Positions 7,543 through 14,908 are shown, numbered from the stretch's first letter. The stretch is 26,777 nt of DNA from Spyradocola sp050942925 (GCA_050942925.1 JBMNOF010000020.1:1-26777); one strand, 5' to 3'. Numbers and translations are program-made. The notes: generated by a model from the sequence alone, not told the origin.

Positions 7543-8103
7543 ATGGGTCTGCTCGTTTGCGGAGGCAATGGGAGCGGAAAGAGCACGCTTGGCCGCGCCC
7601 TGGCGGAGGCGCTCCACGTCCGCTTCCTGGACAGCGAAGCCCTCTATTTTCCGGAGGGACAGGATGACAACCCCTTTGCCGCGCCGCGCACGGAGGCGGA
7701 GTTCCTCGCGGTGTTGGAGGCGGAAACGCGGGAGCCGGACTTCGTCTTTGCCTCGGTCAAGGGCAACTGCGGACCGGAGATCCGGAAACGGTTTTCCCTG
7801 GCCGTGTGGATAGACGTTCCCCGCGAGATCCGGCTTTCGCGCGTGCGGGAGCGCTCGTTCCGCCGGTTTGGGGCGCGGATGCTCCCAGGCGGGGACCTGT
7901 ACGAGACGGAGGAACGGTTTTTTGCCCGGGTTGCCGCGCGCTCCGACGAGGAGATGCGCGCTTGGGTGGAGCGCCTTGCCTGCCCGGTACTCCGCGTGGA
8001 TGGAACGCGCCCCGTGCAGGATCTCGTCCAAGAGACCCTGCGTTGGGTTTCGGATCAAACAAAAGAGGAGGGGGATATCCGTGCCGAACACCATGACCAG
8101 TAA
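7543..8103 (+). CDS. P-loop kinase-like AAA-family ATPase (uncharacterised)
   Basis: This 186-aa protein has a Walker A motif GGNGSGKST starting at residue 7, followed by a short beta strand with Asp/Glu (FLDSEALYF) as in shikimate/adenylate-kinase-like folds. A VWIDVP strand and an Arg-rich lid-like stretch (RLSRVRERSFRRFG) come next, then MLPGGDLYE. It resembles small predicted nucleotide or metabolite kinases annotated only as AAA-family ATPases. CobU was considered because the operon is B12-related, but the CobU signature is missing. It starts 26 nt after the preceding stop and its 3' end overlaps the next gene. Its role is unknown; phosphorylating the methylated substrate or a product would fit the setting but is speculation. 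Confidence 0.75.
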   Translation: MGLLVCGGNGSGKSTLGRALAEALHVRFLDSEALYFPEGQDDNPFAAPRTEAEFLAVLEAETREPDFVFASVKGNCGPEIRKRFSLAVWIDVPREIRLSRVRERSFRRFGARMLPGGDLYETEERFFARVAARSDEEMRAWVERLACPVLRVDGTRPVQDLVQETLRWVSDQTKEEGDIRAEHHDQ

Positions 8104-9148
8104 GGAGCGCTTTCTGCGCATGTATGAACACCGGGAGGCCGACCGCGTGCCGGTGCTCGATTCGCCCTGGAGCACGACCATCGACCGCTGGGTCGAGGAG
8201 GGAATGCCCACGCGCGATTACGTGGGGTACTTTGACCTGGACCGCGTGGCGATGATCACCACCGACAACTCGCCGCGCTACCCGCAGCAGGTCCTGGAGG
8301 AGACGGACGACTACGTCATCGTCAAGACCGCTTGGGGCGTGACGCACAAGACCTGGAAAAAACATGGCTCCACACCCGAGTTCCTGGACTTTACCATCAC
8401 CGACGCGGAGAAGTGGCTGGAGGCCAAAAAGCGCATGACCTTTGACCCTTCGCGGGTCAACTGGGAGTACCTCAAACAGAACTATCCGATTTGGAAGCGG
8501 GATGGCTACTGGATCAGCGCGCAGATGTGGTTCGGCTTTGACGTCACCCACAGCTGGATGGTCGGAACCGAGCGCTTCCTCATGGCCCTGATCGATGACC
8601 CGGATTGGTGCCGCGACATGTACGAGACGCACATGAAGCTCGACATGCAGCTCCTGGACGCCGTGTGGGACGCGGGCTATCGCTTTGACGAGGTCTTTTG
8701 GTACGACGACATGGGGTATAAGAACAACCAGTTCTTCTCCGTGCGGACCTATCGGGAGATGGATAAGCCCTACCACAAGGCCGCGGCGGACTGGGCGCAT
8801 GAAAAGGGCGCCAAGGTGCGCATGCACTCCTGCGGGGACATCAACCCGTTTGTGCCGGAGTTGATCGAGATCGGCATCGACGCGCTGAATCCCCTGGAAG
8901 TCAAGGCCGGCATGGACCCCATCGCCCTCAAGCAAAAGTATGGCGACAAGCTCGTCTTCCACGGCGGCATCAACGCCGTGCTCTGGAGCCGGCCGGACGA
9001 GATCCGGGCGGAAATCGAGCGCGTGGTCCCCGTCATGAAGCAGGGAGGCGGGTACATCTTTGCCTCCGACCACTCCATACCGGACAACATCAGCCTGGAC
9101 AACTTTAAGCTCGTCCTGGAAACCCTGCGCCGCGTGGGCAGTTATTGA
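8081..9148 (+). CDS. URO-D-fold methyltransferase-like protein (HxC retained)
   Basis: This 355-aa protein starts with TSKERFLRMYEHREADRVPV, the standard N-terminus of URO-D-type proteins. I chose the GTG at 8081 because AGGAGGGGG at 8066-8074 is correctly spaced from it; the in-frame ATG at 8093 is 19 nt from that site but cannot be excluded. The gene overlaps the P-loop gene by 23 nt (11 nt with the ATG start). An HSC motif (His249-x-Cys251) followed by GDI and FHGGINA is present, but the third ligand region reads SDHSIPDN with no cysteine. The metal site is thus half-conserved relative to MtaA. It probably acts in methyl transfer with the corrinoid protein at 2764; its substrate is unknown. 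Confidence 0.85.
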   Translation: MPNTMTSKERFLRMYEHREADRVPVLDSPWSTTIDRWVEEGMPTRDYVGYFDLDRVAMITTDNSPRYPQQVLEETDDYVIVKTAWGVTHKTWKKHGSTPEFLDFTITDAEKWLEAKKRMTFDPSRVNWEYLKQNYPIWKRDGYWISAQMWFGFDVTHSWMVGTERFLMALIDDPDWCRDMYETHMKLDMQLLDAVWDAGYRFDEVFWYDDMGYKNNQFFSVRTYREMDKPYHKAAADWAHEKGAKVRMHSCGDINPFVPELIEIGIDALNPLEVKAGMDPIALKQKYGDKLVFHGGINAVLWSRPDEIRAEIERVVPVMKQGGGYIFASDHSIPDNISLDNFKLVLETLRRVGSY

Positions 9149-9164
9149 GAGAGGGGGATTCCGC

Positions 9165-10214
9165 ATGGCCGTGGACTTTGACCGGGATCGCATGGCCGAG
9201 GTCCTCGATGCGCACGAGCGCTGGTGGCGCGGGGAACTGGACCGCCCGCTCGTCAAGATCGTGCTGGAGGGGGATCTGCCCCCGGTGCGCGCGCTCTGCC
9301 AGGCCAACTGCCACGAGGTGACGCGCCCGGCAGAGGAGGTCATCGAGGACATGGATCGGGAGCTGAGCCGCTGCACCTTCCGGGGCGACGCCTTCCCCAT
9401 GGTGGACTTTGCCGCCTTTGGCCCGGGCGTTCTGGCGGCGCTGTGCGGCGCCAAGCTGGACAACAAGACCGGCGGCGTCTGGTTCTTCCCGGACAGGGAG
9501 CGCGAGATCGAGGAGATCTCCATCCGCTATGACCCGGAAAACCCCTGGGCGCGCCGGATCAAGGACCTCTACCGCGCAGGGCTTGCCCGGTGGGAGGGAA
9601 AGGTGCTCCTGGGCCTTCCGGATCTGGGCGGCGTGCTGGACGTGGTGGCGACCTTCCGCGGGAGCGAAAACCTGCTGCTGGACCTTTATGACGCCCCGGA
9701 GGAGGTCCTGCGCTTGGCACAGGAAGCGCAAACGGCCTGGTATGCCGCGTTTGACGACTTCTGCTCGGTGTTGGCGCCGCAGGGCGCCTATACGCACTGG
9801 TCGGGACTGGCCAGCCGGGAACCTTCTTACATCCCCCAGTGCGACTTCTGCTACATGATCGGCAACCCCATGTTCCGGACCTTTGTCCTGCCCACCCTCC
9901 AACGGGATACGGAGCGCTTGGCCCACAGCATCTATCACCTGGACGGCGTGGGCGAGCTTCGCCACCTCGACGACGTGCTCAGCCTGCTCCGCCTCAACGC
10001 GGTGCAGTGGGTGCCGGGCGACGGCCAGCCGGGAGCGGGACACTGGCTCGACGTCTACCGTCGCATTCAGGCGGCGGGAAAGGGAATGTGGATCGTCGGC
10101 AGCCCTGGGGACTACTTGGAGGCCCTTGCATCGCTCCACGGAACGCCCTACTTCACCTGCACGCTCCCCTTGGACGCGCGCGACTTAGCACAGTCCCTTG
10201 AAAATGCGCGCTAA
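9165..10214 (+). CDS. URO-D-fold methyltransferase-like protein, HxD variant
   Basis: This 349-aa protein is a paralog of the 6449 product (shared NPMF, YH-x-DG, RHLD, QW, GQP and RRIQAAGK blocks). The HxC zinc motif is again HxD (His258, Asp260 in YHLDG), with a nearby CDFC (Cys226, Cys229) upstream of NPMF that the paralog only half keeps. ATG 9165 follows GAGAGGGGG at 9148-9156. It is the last gene of the operon and is followed after 11 nt by a terminator-like hairpin. Having two HxD paralogs in one operon suggests either two substrates or a heteromeric enzyme. The exact reaction cannot be read from sequence. Confidence 0.82.
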   Translation: MAVDFDRDRMAEVLDAHERWWRGELDRPLVKIVLEGDLPPVRALCQANCHEVTRPAEEVIEDMDRELSRCTFRGDAFPMVDFAAFGPGVLAALCGAKLDNKTGGVWFFPDREREIEEISIRYDPENPWARRIKDLYRAGLARWEGKVLLGLPDLGGVLDVVATFRGSENLLLDLYDAPEEVLRLAQEAQTAWYAAFDDFCSVLAPQGAYTHWSGLASREPSYIPQCDFCYMIGNPMFRTFVLPTLQRDTERLAHSIYHLDGVGELRHLDDVLSLLRLNAVQWVPGDGQPGAGHWLDVYRRIQAAGKGMWIVGSPGDYLEALASLHGTPYFTCTLPLDARDLAQSLENAR

Positions 10215-10284
10215 AGATCCGCAAAGAGATGCCCTTCCGGCGCCTCTCAGGCTGTCGCCCCCCACCCCGATTCCGTGGGGATGC

Positions 10285-10314
10285 AAGGAAGGGGCGGAGT
10301 CCCTTCCTTTTTCT
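10285..10314 (+). terminator. Intrinsic terminator within the hairpin run
   Basis: A perfect 9-bp stem (AAGGAAGGG / CCCTTCCTT) with a 7-nt loop is followed by a TTTTTCTT tract. It is the first hairpin after the methyltransferase operon with a usable T-tract. Confidence 0.65.
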
Positions 10315-10470
10315 TCCGCAGCGGCGGCGTGTACGCCGCGAGGAGCGGCCCAAGGGGCCGCTTCTGCTATCCTTTTCCGGCCGTCCCCGAAGGGGACAGG
10401 AAAAGGATGTAATTCCGGAAAATGAAGGATTCATTTTCCGGACATCGTGTCGACGTTGTCGACACGATGT

Positions 10471-10498
10471 GAGGCGCCCTTCCGGCGCCTCTTTTTTT
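10471..10498 (+). terminator. Strong intrinsic terminator
   Basis: An 8-bp perfect GC-rich stem (GAGGCGCC / GGCGCCTC), a CTTCC loop and seven T residues at 10492-10498. It closes the hairpin run and separates the methyltransferase operon from the aldo/keto reductase unit. Confidence 0.85.
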
Positions 10499-10549
10499 GT
10501 GGGAACACTCCATAGGTTGTGCATATGGAATGCAATAATGGATTCGAAT

Positions 10550-10578
10550 TTTACAGGGGAATCGAACCAGGGTATACT
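10550..10578 (+). promoter_or_regulatory. Sigma-A promoter of the aldo/keto reductase unit
   Basis: The -35 box TTTACA (10550-10555, 5 of 6 to consensus) and the -10 box TATACT (10573-10578) are separated by exactly 17 nt. Transcription should start near 10585. The 5' UTR contains two short hairpins, GCAGG/CCTGC at 10596-10606 and CCCCC-GAA-GGGGG at 10608-10620. Confidence 0.75.
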
Positions 10579-10652
10579 GAGAGCAAACGGTGGATGCAGG
10601 TCCTGCGCCCCCGAAGGGGGAAAGCAGACCAGTTCGATGTGGAGGATGAGAA

Positions 10653-11693
10653 ATGGAATACGCAAACTTGGGAAGGACGGACTTGCGCGTCTCGCGCATT
10701 TGTATGGGCTGCATGGGCTTTGGGGACCCGGCTCGCGGCCAACACAGCTGGACGCTGGACGAGGAGCACTCCCGCGAAATCCTCCGCCATGGCCTGGAGA
10801 GCGGCATCAACTTTTTCGATACCGCCATCGCCTACCAAAGCGGAACGAGTGAGCAATACCTCGGCCGCGCACTGCGGGACTTTGCCCGGCGCGAGGAAGT
10901 GGTGGTGGCAACCAAGTTCCTGCCGCGCACGCCTCAGGAAATCGAGTCGGGCGTCAGCGCCCGGCAGCACATCGAGGACAGCCTGCATGCAAGCCTCAAA
11001 AACCTCGGCATGGAGTATGTGGACCTGTACATCTATCACATGTGGGACTATGAGACGCCCCTCTACGACATCCTCGAGGCGCTCCATCGCGTGGTCCGCG
11101 CGGGCAAGGCGCGCTACATCGGCATTTCCAACTGCTTTGCCTATCAGCTGGCCAAGGCAAATGCCTTGGCCGCGCAGGAGGGCTTTGCCCCGTTCGTTTC
11201 CGTCCAGGGACACTATAACCTCCTCTTCCGCGAGGAAGAGCGCGAAATGGCGCGCCTCTGCGCGGAGGACGGCATCGCGATGACACCCTACAGCCCGTTG
11301 GCCGGCGGTCGCCTCTCCAAGCGCCCTGGGGAGACCTCCCAGCGCCTGGCCCATGACGACTATGCCAAGCTCAAGTACGACGCAGCGGCGGACCTGGATC
11401 ACCCCATCTTGCAGCGGGTGGCCGAGGTCGCGGATGCACGCGGCGTGGGCATGACGGAAATTGCCTTGGCATGGCTGCTTGCAAAGGGCACAACGCCCGT
11501 TGTGGGCATGACAAAGCGGCAGCACGTGGACGGCGCAGTGCGTGCGGCCGATCTGCACCTGACCCAAGAGGAGTGCGCGTACCTCGAAGCGCTCTACCGG
11601 CCGCATGCGCTGGTGGGGGTCATGGCGCAAAACACGCCCGCTGCCGCCAAGCAGGCGCATGTCTGGTCCGTGGGCGACCAGAAGATCGGATAG
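10653..11693 (+). CDS. Aldo/keto reductase
   Basis: This 346-aa NAD(P)H-dependent oxidoreductase has a TIM-barrel fold. The catalytic tetrad is visible: Asp56 (FFDTA), Tyr61, Lys88 (ATKF) and His129 (YIYHMWD). The C-terminal cofactor-binding region includes the TPYSPLAGGRLSK and TTPVVGMTKRQHVDGAV blocks typical of YajO/YghZ-like members. The ATG at 10653 follows GGAGG at 10641-10645. It is first in a two-gene unit with a carboxymuconolactone-decarboxylase-family gene 31 nt downstream, a pairing often seen in detoxification or carbonyl-reduction loci. The substrate is unknown. Whether it works with the neighbouring methyltransferase cluster, for example on a demethylated aldehyde or ketone, is only a possibility, because the two units are separated by terminators. 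Confidence 0.93.
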   Translation: MEYANLGRTDLRVSRICMGCMGFGDPARGQHSWTLDEEHSREILRHGLESGINFFDTAIAYQSGTSEQYLGRALRDFARREEVVVATKFLPRTPQEIESGVSARQHIEDSLHASLKNLGMEYVDLYIYHMWDYETPLYDILEALHRVVRAGKARYIGISNCFAYQLAKANALAAQEGFAPFVSVQGHYNLLFREEEREMARLCAEDGIAMTPYSPLAGGRLSKRPGETSQRLAHDDYAKLKYDAAADLDHPILQRVAEVADARGVGMTEIALAWLLAKGTTPVVGMTKRQHVDGAVRAADLHLTQEECAYLEALYRPHALVGVMAQNTPAAAKQAHVWSVGDQKIG

Positions 11694-11724
11694 GCGGAGC
11701 GCCGCAAAAAAGGGAGGAAGAAAG

Positions 11725-12426
11725 ATGGAAAATCCCAATCTGGACCCCGAGTTCTCGCAGTGCATGGAGAACTTTCTGGAAGAAGTGCGGACCGAACCCG
11801 GCCAGCAGCTGCCGGAGACAACGCGTTGGCTCGCCATCTTGGCGACGCTCTTAGGCTGTCAAGGCATCGACGAATTTCGGAACGTCCTGCCGCAGGCGCT
11901 CGATGCGGGCGTAAGCCCCGTGCAGGCAAAGGAAGTGGTCTATCAGGCGGTGGACTACTTGGGAATTGGGCGGGTGCGCCCGTTCCTCGGAGCCGTCAAC
12001 GAGGTCCTGGCGGCGCGCGGCGTAGCGCTTCCCTTGCCCGGCCAAGCGACCACGACAAAGGAGGATCGCTTGGAAAAGGGAGAGCAAGCGCAGGTTGCAA
12101 TCTTTGGCGAAGGCCTTCGCGGGGCTTGGAAGCAGGGGACCATCCAGCGCTGGCTCGCAGCCAACTGCTTTGGCGACTTCTACACCCGCACCGGCTTGAG
12201 CCCAAATGAGCGCGAGATGATTACCTTCTGCTTTCTCGCGGCGCAGGGGGGCTGTGAGCCCCAGCTGACAGCGCATGCGAACGGGAACATGAACCTGGGC
12301 AATGGAGAGGCGTTCCTGACGCGCGTTGTGCTGCAATGCCTTCCGTACATCGGCTATCCGCGGAGCCTCAACGCGCTGGCCTGTGTGCAAAAGGCAGCCC
12401 AGGCGCGAAAGGGAGGAGCGCTTTAG
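11725..12426 (+). CDS. Carboxymuconolactone decarboxylase (CMD/AhpD-like) family protein
   Basis: This 233-aa protein is made of two CMD-type helical repeats (about residues 25-100 and 140-225). The first half shows a WLAILATLLGCQG...EVVYQAVDYLGIGR pattern. The second shows LSPNEREMITFCFLAAQGGCEPQLTAH, where an acidic residue, a cysteine and a histidine occupy positions used by the CMD/AhpD fold. A full CxxC AhpD active site is not present. ATG 11725 follows GGGAGGAAG at 11712-11720. It is co-transcribed with the aldo/keto reductase and followed directly by a strong terminator. Two-domain CMD proteins of this kind are often annotated as possible redox partners in anaerobes; a true aromatic-ring lactone decarboxylase role is unlikely here. 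Confidence 0.85.
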   Translation: MENPNLDPEFSQCMENFLEEVRTEPGQQLPETTRWLAILATLLGCQGIDEFRNVLPQALDAGVSPVQAKEVVYQAVDYLGIGRVRPFLGAVNEVLAARGVALPLPGQATTTKEDRLEKGEQAQVAIFGEGLRGAWKQGTIQRWLAANCFGDFYTRTGLSPNEREMITFCFLAAQGGCEPQLTAHANGNMNLGNGEAFLTRVVLQCLPYIGYPRSLNALACVQKAAQARKGGAL

Positions 12427-12430
12427 CGCC

Positions 12431-12479
12431 AAAGGGGCGCGCCACTGGTTTAACCCCGTGGCGCGCCCCTTTGCTTTTT
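12431..12479 (+). terminator. Strong intrinsic terminator
   Basis: A perfect 15-bp stem (12431-12445 with 12458-12472) with a 12-nt loop is followed by GCTTTTT. It lies 4 nt after the CMD-family stop codon. The A-tract on the 5' side also allows weak bidirectional use. Confidence 0.9.
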
Positions 12480-12628
12480 GGGACTGCGGGGAAGCGCCCA
12501 TCCAGCGGAGAAGCCGGGATGCCCCAAATTCTGTCGTCGAAGCAACCGCGGTCTGCACCTTAGAGAATGCCGCATTGGACGAGGGATGCCGTTTTTGCCG
12601 CCGGAATGGGGGAGACAGAGCATGCCCC

Positions 12629-13261
12629 CTATTCTGCGGTTTTCCGCAGGCGGTATCGTCCCTTTCCGATTTTTTCAATCTTCCCCTTCTCGCACAGCTG
12701 TTTCAGGACCCGCTGCAGCTGACGCCGGCTGCAGCGAAGCTGCAAAAGTGTGGATTCGATGCCGTTTAACTCCTGAGAAGGAACCGCTTGTTTCATGTAC
12801 AGCAGAACTTTTTCCTCAAGCGTCGTCACAACGGCATCCAGAGAGTTGAAGAATTCCAGCTTCTTGGCGTAGGAACGGAGCAGCATGTGGAGAAAGCGGA
12901 GGTCCGAATCGAGCGCTTCGCGGTATTCTATGGTCGACAGGGCGAGGCAAGTGACCGGGGTCTTGGCCTGTGTAAAGAACGGGGAGAACCCCTGATTGGA
13001 AAACTCCACATCCCCGATCAAGCAGGGGCTCTGCATCTGGTTTACGGGGGAGAGCCGGCCGTCATCGCGAATCCCGTAGATTTGAATCGTTCCCTCCACC
13101 AAGAACAGGAGGGAATCCAGCTTCTCGTGGGGGACGGTGATGTACTCGCCCTTTTCAAAGAGATACCCATGGAATTTGAGATCCTTTGTGTCGAAATGCT
13201 GCAAGATCTGCACCCTTTCGATCCAAGCGTCTATTTGCTTTTTTTCGCGGATGATTTCCAA
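12629..13261 (-). CDS. Crp/Fnr-family transcriptional regulator
   Basis: This 210-aa protein has an N-terminal cyclic-nucleotide-binding-like beta barrel (about residues 15-130, with LLFLVEGTIQIYGI and LIGDVEF turns), a dimerisation helix (about 105-150) and a C-terminal winged HTH (RCSRRQLQRVLKQLCEKGKIEKIGKGRYRL). The N-terminal Fe-S cysteines of true FNR are absent, so a different effector is expected. The start is TTG (13259-13261 on the complement), supported by GAGGTGA 5 nt upstream. The next in-frame Met is too deep in the domain to serve. It diverges from a MATE exporter with a palindromic operator between them, so it probably controls that transporter and itself. Confidence 0.88.
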   Translation of the reverse strand: MEIIREKKQIDAWIERVQILQHFDTKDLKFHGYLFEKGEYITVPHEKLDSLLFLVEGTIQIYGIRDDGRLSPVNQMQSPCLIGDVEFSNQGFSPFFTQAKTPVTCLALSTIEYREALDSDLRFLHMLLRSYAKKLEFFNSLDAVVTTLEEKVLLYMKQAVPSQELNGIESTLLQLRCSRRQLQRVLKQLCEKGKIEKIGKGRYRLRKTAE

Positions 13262-13284
13262 GCGATCACCTCTTTTCTTTAGAT

Positions 13285-13300
13285 TGTGCCATATGGCACA
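13285..13300. promoter_or_regulatory. Perfect 16-bp palindromic Crp/Fnr-type operator
   Basis: TGTGCCATATGGCACA is an exact inverted repeat (8+8). It keeps the TGTG...CACA ends of Crp-type sites but with a different core. Its centre (13292.5) is 41.5 bp before the predicted MATE start point, the classical class II activation position. On the other strand it would lie just downstream of the regulator's own predicted start, which would favour autorepression. Confidence 0.7.
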
Positions 13301-13321
13301 TAAAAAATCAACCGCACAGAG

Positions 13322-13327
13322 TATATT
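13322..13327 (+). promoter_or_regulatory. -10 box of the MATE exporter gene
   Basis: TATATT matches 5 of 6 of the -10 consensus, inside an AT-rich stretch. No good -35 is present 17 nt upstream, which fits dependence on an activator bound at the upstream palindrome. The overlapping AGTATA (13320-13325) gives TATACT on the complement for the divergent regulator gene. Confidence 0.5.
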
Positions 13328-13358
13328 AATATATATATCTCAAAGTGAGGCAAGGATC

Positions 13359-14687
13359 ATGGAGAACGAAATCTTTCAGGAACCCAAAGTGGCCAAAGCG
13401 TATATGCACCTGTCCGTCCCCCTGGTGCTCAGCATGATCGTGACGCTCATCTACAATCTGGCGGATACGTTCTTTGTTGCGCAAACCAATGATACGAACA
13501 TCGTGGCGGGCGTGTCTCTGGGGATGCCCGTGTTCACGTTTCTCATGGCGATCGGAAATATTTTCGGGCAGGGCGGAAGCTCCCTGATCTCCCGCCTATT
13601 GGGGAAACAGGATCGATCCGGCGCGCGGCACGCCAGTTCCTTTTGCTTTTACACTACGATTCTCATCGGCGTTCTCATCGCGGTGGTGATGTTGGCGTTC
13701 CGCATCCCGCTTCTGCGCATCATCGGGGCCAACGAGGAAACCTTCTCGCATGCCTCGGACTATTATGTGTACCTTGCCATTGGCGCGCCGATCATCATGC
13801 TGTCGTTTATCCACTCGAACTTCCTGCGCTCGGAAGGCATGTCCAAGGAGTCGATGGCGGGAACGATTCTGGGCGCGGTCGTCAACATCGTCCTAGACCC
13901 CATCTTCATCTCCGTGCTGGGCATGGGGGCCAAAGGCGCGGCCATCGCCACGGTGATCGGCTATCTGTGCGGGGACCTCTTCTCGGCAATCGTTGTTGCG
14001 ACGAAAAGCAAGGCCCTGTCCATGAACCTGTCCGAGTACAAGGTCCCGGCAAGCCATGTCGGACAGATCCTGGGGATCGGGGTTCCGGCGGCCATCGTAA
14101 ACGTGATGCAGAGTGCAAGCGTTGTGCTGATGAACCAATTCCTGCTGCCGTATGGAAACGAAAAGATTGCTGCAATGGGCATTGTCCTGAAAGTCAACAT
14201 GATTGCGCTGCTGCTCTTGACCGGGTTTGCATTTGGCGGCCAGCCCTTGTTTGGATACTATTATGGCGCAGGCGATAAGAAGCGGCTCTCCGAGCTGTTC
14301 CGGTTTTGCCTCCGCTTTATCAGCGTGATTGCGATTGCGTTGACGGTGGTGATTTTCGCGTTTGCGCCTTTCCTGATGAGCTGCTTTATGGATAACGCGG
14401 AAATCGTCCGCGACGGAACGGTGATGCTTCGCTGGCAGGTGATCACCATGCTGTTCGTGGGAATCATCCTGTTGTTGACGATTCTCTTTCAGTCCATGGG
14501 AAAGATCATCGGGTCCTTTGTTTTGTCCATCAGCAGGCAGGGAGTCGTGTTCCTGCTTGCACTTGTGGTTGCCTATCGGATTGCCGGATATATGGGCATC
14601 CTGGTCTCCCAGGCCATCGCGGATGCGGTGACGGCCTGCATCGCAGTATACTTGTTCTATAAGCAAATCTACAAAGAATTCCGTTGA
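13359..14687 (+). CDS. MATE-family multidrug/toxin efflux transporter
   Basis: This 442-aa integral membrane protein of the DinF/NorM type exchanges Na+ or H+ for organic cations. About 12 hydrophobic segments are visible. The family N-terminal motif is present (SVPLVLSMIVTLIYNLADTFFV), followed by the FGQGGSSLISRLLGK loop typical of bacterial MATE proteins. The second half repeats this pattern (GVPAAIVNVMQSAS, FGGQPLFGYYYGAGD). I chose the ATG at 13359 with AAGTGAGG 8 nt upstream; a longer frame from 13137 runs through the regulatory region and is not credible. It is divergent from a Crp/Fnr regulator that probably activates it. The substrate cannot be predicted. Confidence 0.93.
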   Translation: MENEIFQEPKVAKAYMHLSVPLVLSMIVTLIYNLADTFFVAQTNDTNIVAGVSLGMPVFTFLMAIGNIFGQGGSSLISRLLGKQDRSGARHASSFCFYTTILIGVLIAVVMLAFRIPLLRIIGANEETFSHASDYYVYLAIGAPIIMLSFIHSNFLRSEGMSKESMAGTILGAVVNIVLDPIFISVLGMGAKGAAIATVIGYLCGDLFSAIVVATKSKALSMNLSEYKVPASHVGQILGIGVPAAIVNVMQSASVVLMNQFLLPYGNEKIAAMGIVLKVNMIALLLLTGFAFGGQPLFGYYYGAGDKKRLSELFRFCLRFISVIAIALTVVIFAFAPFLMSCFMDNAEIVRDGTVMLRWQVITMLFVGIILLLTILFQSMGKIIGSFVLSISRQGVVFLLALVVAYRIAGYMGILVSQAIADAVTACIAVYLFYKQIYKEFR

Positions 14688-14724
14688 GGAAAAGCCGGCA
14701 AGGAGCCGGGATAGGCTTTTGCAG

Positions 14725-14761
14725 AAAATGGGCGTCGCGCAGGCGGCGCCCATTTTTTTTT
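14725..14761 (+). terminator. Intrinsic terminator after the MATE gene
   Basis: A 10-bp stem (AAAATGGGCG / CGCCCATTTT) with a GC-rich 12-nt loop is followed by a run of nine T residues from 14753 to 14761. Confidence 0.88.
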
Positions 14762-14879
14762 GCAAATGGCGTCCCCAGCACAGCCGAATCCGATCCCGTT
14801 CCCGCAGAGATTGGATGGACTCGGAGGTTCGGCCCTGTCCGGAAAAACGAGAAAAAATCGTTCGGATATCCTATGTATA

Positions 14880-14908
14880 TTCACTTGGGGATCAAACTAT
14901 GATATACT
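14880..14908 (+). promoter_or_regulatory. Promoter of the cas operon
   Basis: A -35-like TTCACT (14880-14885) and a -10 box TATACT (14903-14908) are 17 nt apart. The start point should be near 14915, leaving an untranslated leader of about 83 nt before cas3. The region from the MATE terminator to this promoter contains no other gene. Confidence 0.65.

Larger units (their letters stand above)
10226..10498 (+). repeat. Run of nine consecutive hairpins flanked by a 17-nt direct repeat
   Basis: This intergenic stretch is almost entirely stem-loops: 10226-10246 (8 pairs with one mismatch and one wobble), 10260-10280 (6 bp), 10285-10309 (9 bp), 10324-10339 (6-7 bp), 10344-10362 (8 bp), 10369-10408 (10 bp outer plus 6 bp inner), 10414-10442 (13 bp), 10442-10470 (13 bp), 10471-10491 (8 bp). 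Several are perfect with 3-nt loops. The sequence GCCCTTCCGGCGCCTCT occurs at both 10231-10247 and 10476-10492, so the first and last hairpins are related. No gene is seen here. It could be an inserted palindromic element or a stack of terminators and RNA stabilisers. Confidence 0.8.

Noticed and set aside
7543..8103. CobU-type cobinamide kinase for B12 salvage
   Set aside because: The length and P-loop are similar, but the downstream CobU signature residues are not seen.
179..10214. Heme biosynthesis operon, because of the uroporphyrinogen-decarboxylase-like proteins
   Set aside because: No other heme genes are present. The neighbours are a corrinoid protein and RACo, and the MtaA zinc motif is complete in one member, so methyl transfer fits far better.
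12519..12636. Imperfect direct repeat ATGCCCC..ATTCTG at 12519-12533 and 12622-12636
   Set aside because: It is only 13 of 15 identical, one copy lies at the end of the regulator gene, and no element boundaries are visible.
12634..12649. CTGCGG-TTTT-CCGCAG hairpin as terminator of the Crp/Fnr gene
   Set aside because: It lies inside the last codons and is not followed by a T-tract on the minus strand.
13137..13358. N-terminal extension of the MATE protein in the long frame
   Set aside because: The frame runs through the divergent regulator's start, the palindrome and the promoter. The ATG at 13359 has a ribosome site and gives the normal MATE N-terminus.
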